Assembly (NCBI GenBank): GCA_027574665.1
Contig: CM050657.1
Coordinates: forward strand, 15,388,404-15,452,403
Length of the DNA stretch: 64,000 bases
Direction of reading: 5' to 3'
Source: Rhynochetos jubatus
Taxonomy: Eukaryota; Chordata; Aves; Eurypygiformes; Rhynochetidae
The position numbers and the translations under genes are program-made. Positions 34,713 through 45,299 of the stretch are shown one piece after another. The first letter of the stretch is position 1, and every line of letters begins with the position of its first letter. Below the pieces are notes generated by a model. It had not been told where the DNA came from. It was given only the letters and a program-made list of their open reading frames with translations, and ran no database searches.

Positions 34713-35054
34713 GGTGTCCTAGTGGGGATGGGCATCCCAGGGGACATGGACATCCTAGGGGACACAGACATCCCAATAGGCATGGGCATCCTGGTGAGCA
34801 TCCCAGAAGGCATCCCAGTGAGCATGGACATCCTAGGGGACATGGACATCCCAATAGGCATGGGCATCCCAGTGGGCATGGGCATCCTGGTGGGCCTCCC
34901 AGAAGGTATCCCAGTGAGCATGGACATCCTAGGGGACACAGACATCCCAATAAGCATGGGCATCCTGGTGGGCATCCCAGAAGGCATCCCGGTGAGCATG
35001 GGCATCCTAGGAGACAAGGACATCCCAATAGGCGTGGACATCCTGGTGAGCATG
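34713..35054 (+). repeat. Minisatellite with 18-bp unit and higher-order 78/96-bp repeat
   Basis: Eighteen 18-bp units run head to tail, typified by GACATCCTAGGGGACATG, GACATCCCAATAGGCATG and GGCATCCTGGTGAGCATC. Three 6-base inserts (CCAGAA) mark a higher order: blocks of 78, 96 and 78 bases built from four, five and four units plus the insert. 18 x 18 + 3 x 6 = 342 bases, the full length. Because both unit and insert are multiples of three and lack stops, four reading frames stay open through it, which makes false long ORFs (for example 34056-35150 on the plus strand). Confidence 0.95.
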
Positions 35055-35059
35055 GGCAG

Positions 35060-37205
35060 CTTCTGGCTGGGCTGGTACCTCCGCTGCTGCCCTTGCTCTG
35101 CTGGAACTGCAGCTGCAACACCCTCAGTGCAGAGTGGGACGGGGGTATGAAGTCCCTGCCGACAGGGTACATGTCGAAGGCACCTTCTGCAAAAATGCTG
35201 GCAAAAACGCTGCCAAGCAGCGAAGCTCCTGGGCTAACAGCCGTGCAAATCCCCCTGATGATTACAGTGACTTTCTAATATCGACAGAAACCTCTGTGCT
35301 AATGAAATGCACTGAAGTTAAGCAGCCGTGGAAATGCCAGTGTAAAGGAGAAAGGCCACCAAACAGGCACTAATGGAAACCCAAATCTGCAGAACTAACG
35401 GGCCGTGCTCAGGGGAAAGGGAAAGGAGCAGGGGTGTCCTGCGCTGTTGTCCCTAGACACTGGTGTGACCTTCTCTGTCTTTGACTGCCCAGTGCCATTG
35501 TCCTTGGACTGGTGGGGATGCATGGGTGGGGGTACCGGTGGATCAGTGGTAGCGCTGGGGACGGAAACTGGGAAGGCATGGAGAAATTTACCCCTTTAAC
35601 CCTGGATGCTGGCACTGTTGAGGTGTTTTTCCTTGCTGGGGGGCCTCCAGCGCAGCTGGGAAGCACTGACTGTGGAGTCGGCAGCCACTCGCAGCCCTAT
35701 TTGGCCCTGACAGACCTTTTCCCATCGAGCTTAAGGTAGAAAATGGAATTTCAGCTTTCCCTTTCATGGTAAATGTTTCTGATTCTGCTGGCTGATGTGT
35801 TCACCTCTCGAGTTAATAGGCAATAAGCAAAGCGGTGTCATTCTTGTTAAGGAGACAGAAAGGGCTCCATTTAAATGCAACACGCAGGGCGACATAAGCC
35901 GGGCTGGGAGAATACCCTGTGCCTTCCTGCAGCGGTTCGGGGAGCCGGGGAGGGCGGTTTGCGTTTTCTCCGACAGCACAGGAAGGCTGGGCACATGGCT
36001 GGAATACACCAGCACCAAAAATAGGGCCTTTTGTCATCTTCCCTTCAGCGCTTCTAGGGGTTTGAATCAAAACTGACCCCCCACACAGGTCCTCCAGCCT
36101 GCTCCTGCCCCGGTTACGGGGGGCATCGACTCCCAGCCCCGCTCTGCCTCGCTTGCTGCTGCTCCTCTGGTTGCCGAAGTGGCACAGCCGAGGGCTGTGA
36201 CGATGCTACGAATTGCATCTTGCCGGAGAGAGGAAAGAAATGGGGACCAAACCCCTCCAGACACCATCATCTTCCCCCATGGGCTGCAAGGTGCCAGCGG
36301 CGCAGGCAAACAGGGGTGCCGTGAGCCGAGAGTACATTTGCTGTCGAACGCTTATGACTAATTACGTTAAGAGTCTTGCATTGAGAAGAGGGTGAAGGCA
36401 CCCTGGCTGTCAGCGGGAACACTCTCAAATCGACTCAGTACAAAAACCCCGTTGCTGATAGGGCTTTAAATAACAAGCGTCGGAGTCTTCTTGCTTTATA
36501 AAATTCCATTTAAAGAAGAAATTACAGAAGCCTTCCAGCTCCTTTGATCATTTGTAAGGGTCCTTTCCTGCATGGGAGAGAGCGAGCCCCCAGCTTGAGG
36601 AGGAAGGGACTGTGCTCGGTGGGGCTCCTCCTGGCCAAGGTCTCCTAATCTGCTCCAACACATCCCTCAGCCACGTGCGGACAGCTGCTGGCCACCGCAG
36701 CCACGTTTCCAGAGCCCAGCATTGCTACCGATACTGGTCCTGTCTCCTGGGACAGACTGGTGAAAGGAGAGGAGAAATGCTGGGGGGTTTGTGAGTGGGG
36801 TCTTGCTGTCCACGTTACCTCAGAGCCCTTGCAGCTTGCTCTCCAAAGTCAACAAGTGGCAAAATTCGAGTCCCAGCCCTGACGCCTGCTGTGGCACAGT
36901 GTTTGTGTGATGGGAATGGGGCAGCACACGCGGAGCATGTGCCGGCATCACCGCACACCTCCCCGGGGTGAGATGCCACCGCCGGGACCACTGCAGGGCT
37001 CTGCCGGGAGAGCCGCTGCTGAGGATGTACAAGGTGACAGCCGAGAGCCTCCTGGCTGCCACGGCACGTGAGGGATCGGTTTCCCTATAGCCACGCACAT
37101 CCTTTGGCTTAAACAACAAAGCCCTGGCTGGTAAAACCTTCCTTCTTTTTTGTCTTTTTATTGAAGGGCAGAATGTCTAGGGGAGGGAACGGCAGCCGGG
37201 TGTAC
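35060..37205. other. Non-coding stretch with scattered AT-rich patches
   Basis: No gene is supported. AT-richer CpG-bearing patches at about 35755-35900 (GAGTTAATAGGCAATAAGC, CCATTTAAATGCAACACGC) and 36330-36560 (TATGACTAATTACGTTAAG, CTTTAAATAACAAGCGTCGG, TTGATCATTTGTAAGG) could be conserved elements. Confidence 0.4.
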
Positions 37206-37212
37206 TCTAATG

Positions 37213-37560
37213 AACCCTGATTTCTAGCAAAGCCTTTAATAGCATCTCTGTCTTGTGGTATCTTGCTTGAAAAATTAATTCAAATTGGTTTGGATATAAG
37301 CCTTTTCACAGGGCTGAGAACAAGCTGAAGGATCTGAAACAAAAGGGAACAATAATATCTTGAGCTGGAAGGCGCTGTTCAGCCCCTGCAAGGATCGGTG
37401 TTAGGCCTGGTTTTATCTAACACCTTCAATTAATTATCTAGGAGAGGGAACAAACAGCACCTTAATTAAATCTTCAGATGACATTACAGTGAAAAGGTGT
37501 TAGACACCAGCAGGGACGTGCAAAGGGGCTGGGAAGGCAGCGGAACAGTGAGGGGAGAGC
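37213..37560 (+). mobile_element. Ancient CR1/L3-type LINE, reverse transcriptase region
   Basis: At 37226 SKAFNSI matches the RT motif SKAFDTV, and at 37254 in another frame CGILLEKLIQIGLDISLF matches H.ILLEKL...GLD. Further on, CAAGGATCGGTGTTAGGCCT at about 37390 is the DNA form of QGSVLGP, followed by the INDL-equivalent and GAGGGAACAAACAGCACC (EGTNST). A TCAGATGACATTACAG segment matches SDDIT, the catalytic Asp-Asp. Frame changes and stops show it is dead. It is about as diverged as the other two fossils on the same strand. Confidence 0.8.
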
Positions 37561-37564
37561 CAGG

Positions 37565-39600
37565 CTGACTCAGCGGCTGGGGAGGAGGACCTGGGGGGCA
37601 CCCCATCCTCGTGCTGCATTCGTGGAGGCAAGCTGGGAGCAACCTCAGCCCAGATTCCCATCCCAGCAGGTTTCGGCGCTGCCTAAACCATCACCGGTGG
37701 AACAGCACCCACTCCTCCTTCCCACTGCCCCCACGGCCACGCCGGCTCTGACCATGTCGGACCACGGAGGACTCTCACCTCCTGTGGCTCCTTGAGCATG
37801 TTTGAAGCTGCAGCCGGGCTGGTTTTGCTCCTAGGAAAGCCGAAACCCTTCAAGCAATATATTTTATGTGGTGGAAACCAAGTGAACTTCGCAGAGATGC
37901 AGCTACGGTCTGAACTGGAAAGGCCAGATATATTAACAGAGAAACTAAGCAGAGAAATTTCTGGACAAAAAGCTAATTAACTAAAAATCGAGATTCCAGA
38001 GGAAGTTACATAAACATTTTTTGGGAAAAAAATAAACATGCACAATATTTCCAAAAGAATTAAGAAGAGCCATAACTATTTCAGCCTAGAAATGAGAAGC
38101 TAATATTGCGAACATAAAGATTTAAGTTCCTTTGCAGTTCATACATTTTATAACAGAAATCCAGACATCTAAAAACCAAAATAAAACACTCCAATAACAA
38201 TCATAACTCTGACTCTCTCTTTTTCTTCTTTCCTGGCACCCAGACAACGGCTCAGAAATGCATCCCATAACTCGAGCTCGGCGCCGGAAGTGACTTCTAT
38301 AAAGTGGGATAATTAAGCAAGAGTAACGTGTTATTTTAGAAATTACATCCTCGCCATAACATGCCGGGGGAGGATGGCGGGCGGCTGCAGGCTGGGGCTG
38401 CCGCTCAACTCCGAAGCCGTCGGCACCCTGGGTGGGGGTTACCGGCGGCTGCAGGGTGCTTGCAGCTACCCCGGGTGTATTCATGCTTTACCTTTGGAAA
38501 GAGGTAGTCTATAAATTGCATTTAACTTCCAGGTTCTCCGCTGCTGGAGAGGGCAGAGGGGAGGGTGGAGGTCAGAGCAAGGCTGCTCCTGGCAGACTGA
38601 TTAATTCAGGCTGTGAGGAGTGGGGCTGTGGTGCTCCGGGATGACCAGCACCCATGCCTTATCCTGCTGCACCGAGACTGTGTTTTGCACCTTGTAACAC
38701 ACATGGGATGTTTTTGGTGCTGCGTGGCTAATAAACCAGCTGCTGCCCATTCCCACTCCTCTGCTTTTTCAGTGCTGGGGCTATTGTCCCTCCTTTACAT
38801 CCTGGTGTTTATTTTTCCCTACTCTTTAGATTAGCTTTAACCTCAGGTGGACACCAGGCTTTTATCAAGGGAGAAAAAAAAAAAGAGCAATCCCACAGGC
38901 AGCCAGATCTAACAACATCTTGCAAGCACCTCTAAATTTTTCACGGGGAGAGGCTCCGGTCTGCGCTCATTCATAGTTCAGCACATCCTCCGCCTCCTCC
39001 CACCTTCTCAAGCGATTGCGCCTGAGCTCACACACACACGCACCTTCCTCATGCTGAAAACACGTCGGCAGCTTCCCGCGAGGAGCCAGGCCAGCCCAGG
39101 CTGCCAACCCGGCTGCCCCAGCCTTGGGAGGGCCGGGAGAGGAACAGGAGGAGAACCGCTGCCTCCAATTAATCCCCAGCAAAGTCCCGGTGCAGCCAGA
39201 GCGAGCTCAGATTTATCTCCCGACTGCCTGACTTGGCTCCTCTCCCCCAAAACATTTGGCAGCGGCGGCTGAGAGGCGGCGGCTGGTGGAAACCCACAAA
39301 GGTCCAACGAGGTTGGAGCCGCTTCAAGGAACCTGCTGAGGGTCCGCGGGGTGGGACGGGACCCTCAGGGCTCCCTGGGGCAGGAGGTACCCGCCTTGCC
39401 GTGCCCTCCTTGCTCCATCCCTCCCGCCCGTGGTCCTGCTGGTCACCGTGGGCACACAGGCACCGTCTGGGACCCGCGCCAGAGCTCGGGCAGGAGTGCC
39501 GCAGGGAAGGCAACCCGCAGCCAGTGCCTAGCAGAAAGGATGAGCTGGCTGGTTAAAGAGGTGTGAAAATAACATTTTGTTTGGTTTGGTTTTTTTTTCC
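37565..39600. other. Non-coding stretch, AT-rich around 37.95-38.35 kb
   Basis: The AT-rich part (about 37930-38350, with AAAAGCTAATTAACTAAAAATC and GGATAATTAAGCAAGAG) may include decayed repeat sequence and one possible conserved element near 38270-38350. A short CACACACACACGCAC run lies at 39030. No gene is supported. Confidence 0.4.
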
Positions 39601-39604
39601 CCAG

Positions 39605-42600
39605 TCCTATTACAAGAAATGATTGGTGAGATCCCTGCAGCCAGGGCAGAGCCAGCCATGCTGGCAGATGCCTCCAACCTTAATGCAAGGACGGAGGCGA
39701 GCGGTGGCTGGGAGTGAAGCCGAGATGCTGCTTAACCTTGGAGATGACCCGTCTGCCCAGGCAGCTTCCTCCAGCCCCGCTGCGTGGGCACAGAGGGATC
39801 AAAGGATTCACGCCACTGGCACTGAGCAGCAAGTCATGCTGAAAAAAGAAAAGGAGGAGCAACAGGGCAAAGGATGATCAAAAAGGGGTCCTGGGAAGAG
39901 GGAAAAGTAAGGGAGCTTTTGGGTCCAGCGCTGCCTGGGAAGGCCTGGCGTGCTGAGCAAACCCACACCCTCTGCAGCTCGATTCCCGCTGTGCCAAGAG
40001 GAACAGGATATCACACATCGCTTGTAAATAAACCCATGGCATCAAAGGAGCCCTCATCTCCGGCCCCACGCACCCATCGCAGCCCTCGGCTCTGGGGGGA
40101 GCACGCCAGCGCTCCTGGGGATGGAGCACAGCGAAACACCGGGGCTTTAGGAGGCTTGTTCACCCGCTGCAGGAGCTGGTGGAACACCAAGGGGGGTTAC
40201 CCAGGCTTCTGGAAAAGGGACATGTCGGAGGAGCGGGTGGAGAGCCTCTGTCCCCATCCCTGCAGCCCTGAGTGGTGGTCACAAGCCGCCCTGCCAGGGT
40301 GTCGAGCCCTGTGGCGACGGCTTCGGGAGATGCTCCGCAGGGTGACGACCGGGGTAGGAAGGGACTCGTGTCTGCCTCACGCCCTCCCCGAGGCCCTCCC
40401 GCCACTGCCTCCACCCGGGCGCGGGAGCCCGCCGAGAGAATAAGAGCTGCCTCGGCTCTCCGACTTCAAAGCTGCGAGGGGAACATAATGATGTGCGAAA
40501 CGCTGAGCTGCCAGCTCCCCGCGGCCGGCCCCACGTTTCCTTTGGAGTAAATAACGCTGTCTAACGAGATGGTTTAATTGTGTGATGCTAATTCCACGTG
40601 AAAAGAGACAAGATTGAGCATGTGCGCAGTCACGGTGGGTGCAGGACCCCAGCCTGTGGCATGTCTCCCGCCTCGCGGTGGCCCGGTCACGGTGGTGCTG
40701 CCGCGTGATGTTCAGCTTGGCAGCCAGCGGCAGGGACCGCTCTGGAGATAACAGGGTGACCGGCAGAACCGCCTTGTGCAGACAGCTTGGCTGCTCCAGG
40801 GCACCTAGGGTGCACATGGGTGGGTGGCAGAGAGATGCCAGGTGGTGGGCAACATGGGGGGGGTGAAGGAATGTGCTACCCCAAACCGGGACCCTTGGCT
40901 CGTGACGTGGGGATCCATGCACGGGGCTGGGATGCTGGGAGCACTGCAAGCTTGGGAAGCCGTGGAGTCAGAGCTCCGGCAGTGTGGAGGGGACAGCCCA
41001 TGGCCTGAGTTTGTTTGGGCTCCATGGCCATTCACGGTGCATGAAGTTGTCTTTGATTGCAGTGGCTCAGGCAGGGATGCTGCCCCGGGGTTTCCTGCTG
41101 AAGCCCTGTACCGATACCTCAAGGCCACCCCATGGGATGGCTGCAAGCAAACGTCAGTCATGGAGCTGGGAAACCCTGGAAACAAGGCACACCTTCCCTG
41201 GAGCACAGCCGCGTCCTCGGTGATGGGCACAACTCCCACCTCTCAAGGATGGGCTCAGCTTTGCTGGGGCAGCTCACATCCAACCTGGTTTCATCCACTT
41301 CTATTTCTTAAACTGGATTAAAAGGATAAAGAGCACAAAGAGCAGAAACGTGTACACTGAGCCTGAGAAATTCCTCCCGTGATCCTGAGTCTCGTGGCAG
41401 GACATTTTGGAGTGGCAGTCCCATCCCCAGTTTCCATCTCCACGGCAACATCGGTTTATCCAGCGGTATGCCCCGTCCCTGTGCACGGTGCTGTGATGCT
41501 CCTGGGTGGTTCATGACCACTGTTATTCCTGTGGATTAGCGTTTTGTTATTGTCTCCAGGCAGCCTGACCCTGCTCCCCACACTGGGGCTCCCGGCCGGT
41601 ACACCCGGCCCCCTGAGCCCCCAGGCGAGACTTCAGCCACCGGCCACGTGCGACCGAGTGGCCAACACCTGCGCTTACGATGCGCCCGGTTGCCCCGGCC
41701 ACCACAGGCTCTTTCCAGGGTGTAAACTCTTGGTTTTCAGGGCTGTTTTCTCACCAGATGAATGAAATAAACCAATGATTAAAAGGAAAAGTAGGAAAAT
41801 AAATTGCACCATGTGCAGTCGTTTGGACACCCCAGATGGCTTGTCAGCAGGGTTTGACTTTCAGGTCTACAGCACAGATGGCTACCTCTGAAGCCGGGGG
41901 AAGAGCTGTTACCTGCCGTGTGCGGCAGCCCCCAGCCCTCACGGCGCTTCTCCTTGGAGGTCAGGGGCCGTGGTTCACCCCACGGCAGCTCCGGGCTCTT
42001 GCATGTCCCACCACCAGCAGAGGCTGTTGCACCGGGTGGGTGACACTGCACCGATGCCCTTGTGCGCTGCCTCTTGTGCAGCTCTGTTTGCACCGGGTGA
42101 TGCCAAAACACTTTGGGAAACAGCTGATCCAGGCGGCACACCAAGAGCAGGGCGCAAGGGCCGACCTCGGGCAGGGAGCACGGTGCTGATGGGAGGACTT
42201 GGTGCCTGGGGGGAGGCCAGGGCAGGCACGCTGGCCCTTTGCTCCCACGCAGCCATGATGTCGACAGCCTGCTTCTCCTGTTGGAGCCCACAGCCCTCAG
42301 AGCTCCCTTCCTCCTTCTCCTCACAGATATATAGTCTAATTTGGAGCAGCAACTCCTTGGAGCAGAGGCTGCATCCGTCTCTGCCTGGAACCGCCAGACA
42401 TGTCGGCACGGTGGCATCGGCACAAGAGAGTAGCAATAATCATTAGCGCCGGGACCGAGGGGACTGCGTGCTGGCAGTGATGTAGCATTTCCATTAGGAA
42501 CCTCACACCGCTCTATTACTACAGCATTAGCAGGAGCACCGCCGACACCACAGCCGCCGTGGGAGTGGGAGAGGACACGGCTGCGGTGGGACAGCAGCTC

Positions 42601-44395
42601 CCCACCAAACCTCCCAGCTCTGTTCCCAGCCAGCACGCAGTGGCGATGCTCAGGGTGGGGGGCCTGTCCCCCATCACCAATGGGTCACCCCATCACCCAG
42701 AGGGCTCTGTCCCAAAGTTTGGACATTTGGTTTTGTTTCCTTTTCTTTACCCCCAGCTCTCTGTTTTTTATTGTAAAGCTCCAAACTTTCCCCTCCACTT
42801 CCCTGCGTGCAACAACATTTCCAACCCTCCCCTCCTCGGAGACTCCCAAAGGCTCCAGGAAGAGGGAGGTTTGCGATAAACAGATGGGAAATAGGGAAAA
42901 TAGTCAAACAAAGAGAGGAATGAGAAGGAGAAGAGAACAAGGTGCAGATTCCTGGCTGCTGGGGCGGGAGGGGGAAGCGGGAGGATTATTACGTTAGGAG
43001 CAGCTTCAAACTCCCAATTCTCAGGGCACGAAACCTGCACAATTTAAAGTAGTCAAAACAAACCCTTTGCCGCTATTTATACTTGAGCTGCCTGCAGGCG
43101 GCAAAACCTTGACTCCATATTCCAGGCCTAATAGATTCCAGGTGTTTTCCAATAAACTCCCCTCCTCCAACGAGAAGCCTGAATAAGCTCCCAGCACCTT
43201 TCGGTCCCTCGTCCCCCTTGGAGTGGCCAGAGGGAAGGGGCTGACCCCTGTGGGGGACTGACCCAGCAGCCCCCGCAGTGGTGCATCTCCCACTCCCAGC
43301 CTCCACTGCCAGAGCTGGAAACGCGGTCTACGCGCCAGGGCTGCTGCTGCAAGGGGGTCCTTCCTAACTGAGGGGCGCGGGACATACAGGGGTTACCTCA
43401 CTGGAGCTGGGCTGGCTCCTGGGCTTGTCACCTGCAAGAAGGGGGTGTTGCATGGGACCAGCGGGGGGTGGGAGGTGGGGTTTGCAAGGAGGGGGCTCTT
43501 TGTGTCTGTTACATCCCCATCTCCCCCTCCCCACATCATTATGGATGACCACGGGAGGTCTGCTGTCTCTACCCCGGCAATGCCTCACCACGTGCTGAGC
43601 ATTGAGTGGCCCAGGGAGCACGGGAAAGAGCACCCACCTGCACCCCTGCCTGCAGCCCCGCTCCCTAAGGATGCTTAGCCCCTGTGGAGCTGGAAAATCC
43701 CTGTTTTCAAGCAGCCGAGGGGAGCAGTGGTAAGACACGCTCAGCACAAGGCAGCCAAGCTGCTGCTGACAGGGGTCTCTCTTTTCCTGCTGCTCTCCAA
43801 GGGTCGGTGGGCACAGCCAGGCTTTCTGCCCAGCGCGACCCCCGGGCCCTCCCAGTCCACCGCGGCGCTGCCGGTAACGTGTTTTACAGATGGACTGCTC
43901 TTCCCCACCAGCTGAGCGAGGTTCATTTGCAGCTCCCCAAGAAAAGGAGCAGGTCTGTAAAAACAAGGTATGCTTTGGAAATGACTCGTGGGGGATAAAG
44001 TCAGACCCCCGGTGTCTTATCAGGTTTGCCCACCTCTCTCTAGCAGGAGGGTACTGGGACCGAGGTACGAGCAGGCTGAAACGTGGAGACACTGCAAACC
44101 CTGCTCCCACCTCCTCGTCTCTTCGAAGAGGTGAGCGTGAAAGAGCTGGGAACTGGTTTTGTTTTATTCATGTCTCAGAGCCGGAGGAGGCCACAGGCAT
44201 TAGCACGTGGCAAAGGAAACTCCCTATCAGTCCCTTTAGCATGCGTAGGAAACCTCAGCATCTGAGAGACACCCACAGATTCAAGGACCCCATACACGAA
44301 GGACCCGCAGCATCCCCTTGCTGCAGAGGTTTATTCCTCTCCCAAATAAATATTTGTGCCTGAATTCAATTTTTTTTTTCTCCTCCTTTGAAACC
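39605..44395. other. GC-rich non-coding stretch with small CpG- and AT-rich patches
   Basis: No gene is supported. A small CpG-rich patch at about 40395-40530 is followed by an AT-richer patch at 40545-40625 (GGTTTAATTGTGTGATGCTAAT). Other possible elements lie at 42425-42545 (CAATAATCATTAGCGCC, CTCTATTACTACAGCATTAGC) and 42980-43160 (GGATTATTACGTTAGG, CCGCTATTTATACTTG). The 285-codon minus-strand frame at 41779-42636 overlaps several plus-strand frames and shows no domain. Confidence 0.45.
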
Positions 44396-44400
44396 TCCAG

Positions 44401-44520
44401 CTGTGGCATCCCGCTTTACCTGCTAAGCTGGAGAAGCCTCTGCTATCAGATATCTTCCCCTGGTGCAGCTCAAGTCTCCTCTCCTTTGATCAACTGATGG
44501 GGATCCTTAAATTTCTCACG
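44401..44520 (+). CDS. Tentative short exon with good splice signals, gene unknown
   Basis: A long pyrimidine tract ending CTTTGAAACCTCCAG (44400) precedes 120 bases, and GTAAGCAG follows at 44521. One of the three frames is open for exactly 40 codons and includes LEKPLLSDIFPWCSSSLL. The next acceptor-like site (ATCCTTTGCAG, ending 44601) would make an 81-base intron, after which the frame reads one codon and stops (GAG TGA). It could be a small terminal part of a gene, a lncRNA exon or a chance arrangement. No family is recognised. Confidence 0.2.
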
Positions 44521-44609
44521 GTAAGCAGGTCTCGCAGTCAGCCCCGCCGCATATCTCAGCCCGTTTCTGATCTTGTTACTGCTTTCCACTATCCTTTGCA
44601 GGAGTGAGG

Positions 44610-45125
44610 TCACCAAAACTGGACCCTGACCGCTCTCACCCTTACCTCTGAAGCAGCACCCACCACACCCACACCAGACACCCGCCCAGGCGGACCGCGT
44701 GGCATGGGGCTGCTGCTGCCATCGTCTCTGTGGGCACGGCCTCACGGATCCCACGGCTGTGCAGCATCCCCCACACTTGGAGGCCAGCAAAACATAAGCC
44801 AGGGCTGGAGCAGAAGCCACGGCACCGTCCGGCAGTGCCCATGCCGGTGAGGGGGTGTGCCCACTCCCCTAAGAACCTGCCGTTGTTTTTAGGCTCAGGT
44901 TTAGCTTTCTTCTTTTCACGTGCCAATTAGCAGATTTGCAGCTAAGCGGGGCCAGCAGCATCCAAGGCTGCTTGTATGGGATGGGAGAGCATCAGCACCC
45001 TGGGCTGGTGCTCTTGGCAGGGAAACTGCTCCCTCTCCCAAGGAGGAAAAGGGGAAGAGCTGAGCCCTTTGAAATCATCGGAAATGAAACAAATAAAAAG
45101 AAAGCACAGCAGTAAAGACAAATAG
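44610..45125. other. Non-coding stretch
   Basis: Nothing recognised. AT-richer from about 45075 leading into the next block. Confidence 0.4.
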
Positions 45126-45129
45126 TTTG

Positions 45130-45295
45130 CAGTCACTCTGTTGGCATTTTGGCCTAATGACTGATTAATCTAAAGAGGGAGTCTCGTTAGGGATTCACGG
45201 GTGTCGATTGGATCAGATCGTTAATTCCAGCATCCACCGGCCGTGATTAGCAATCCAAAGTGGCAGAGCCTGCGGGGGAAGGATTAAAGGCTCAG
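45130..45295. promoter_or_regulatory. Homeodomain-motif-dense block, likely conserved element
   Basis: Within 165 bases there are CCTAATGACTGATTAATC, GATCGTTAATTCCAGC, CGTGATTAGCAATCC and AAGGATTAAAGG, giving several TAAT cores and several GATTA (OTX/PITX-like) cores, with CpGs between them. No repeat or frame explains it. An enhancer is inferred. Confidence 0.4.
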
Positions 45296-45299
45296 GCCA

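Noticed and set aside
34056-35150. 364-codon plus-strand open frame, and long frames in other registers over the same place
   Set aside because: It is an artefact of the 18-bp minisatellite, whose unit and insert are multiples of three without stops. Four frames are open across it and none has a recognisable domain.
40824-41321. 165-codon plus-strand frame with an acceptor-like TTTGATTGCAG at about 41061
   Set aside because: The translation does not resemble a known family, and no matching donor with a protein-like unit was found.
41779-42636. 285-codon minus-strand open frame
   Set aside because: GC-rich low-stop sequence with several plus-strand frames of 90-160 codons across it. No domain, and composition is Ser/Pro/Arg/Cys-rich as in chance translation.
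43364-44110. 248-codon minus-strand open frame
   Set aside because: Pro/Arg/Gly-rich chance translation with competing plus-strand frames and no domain.
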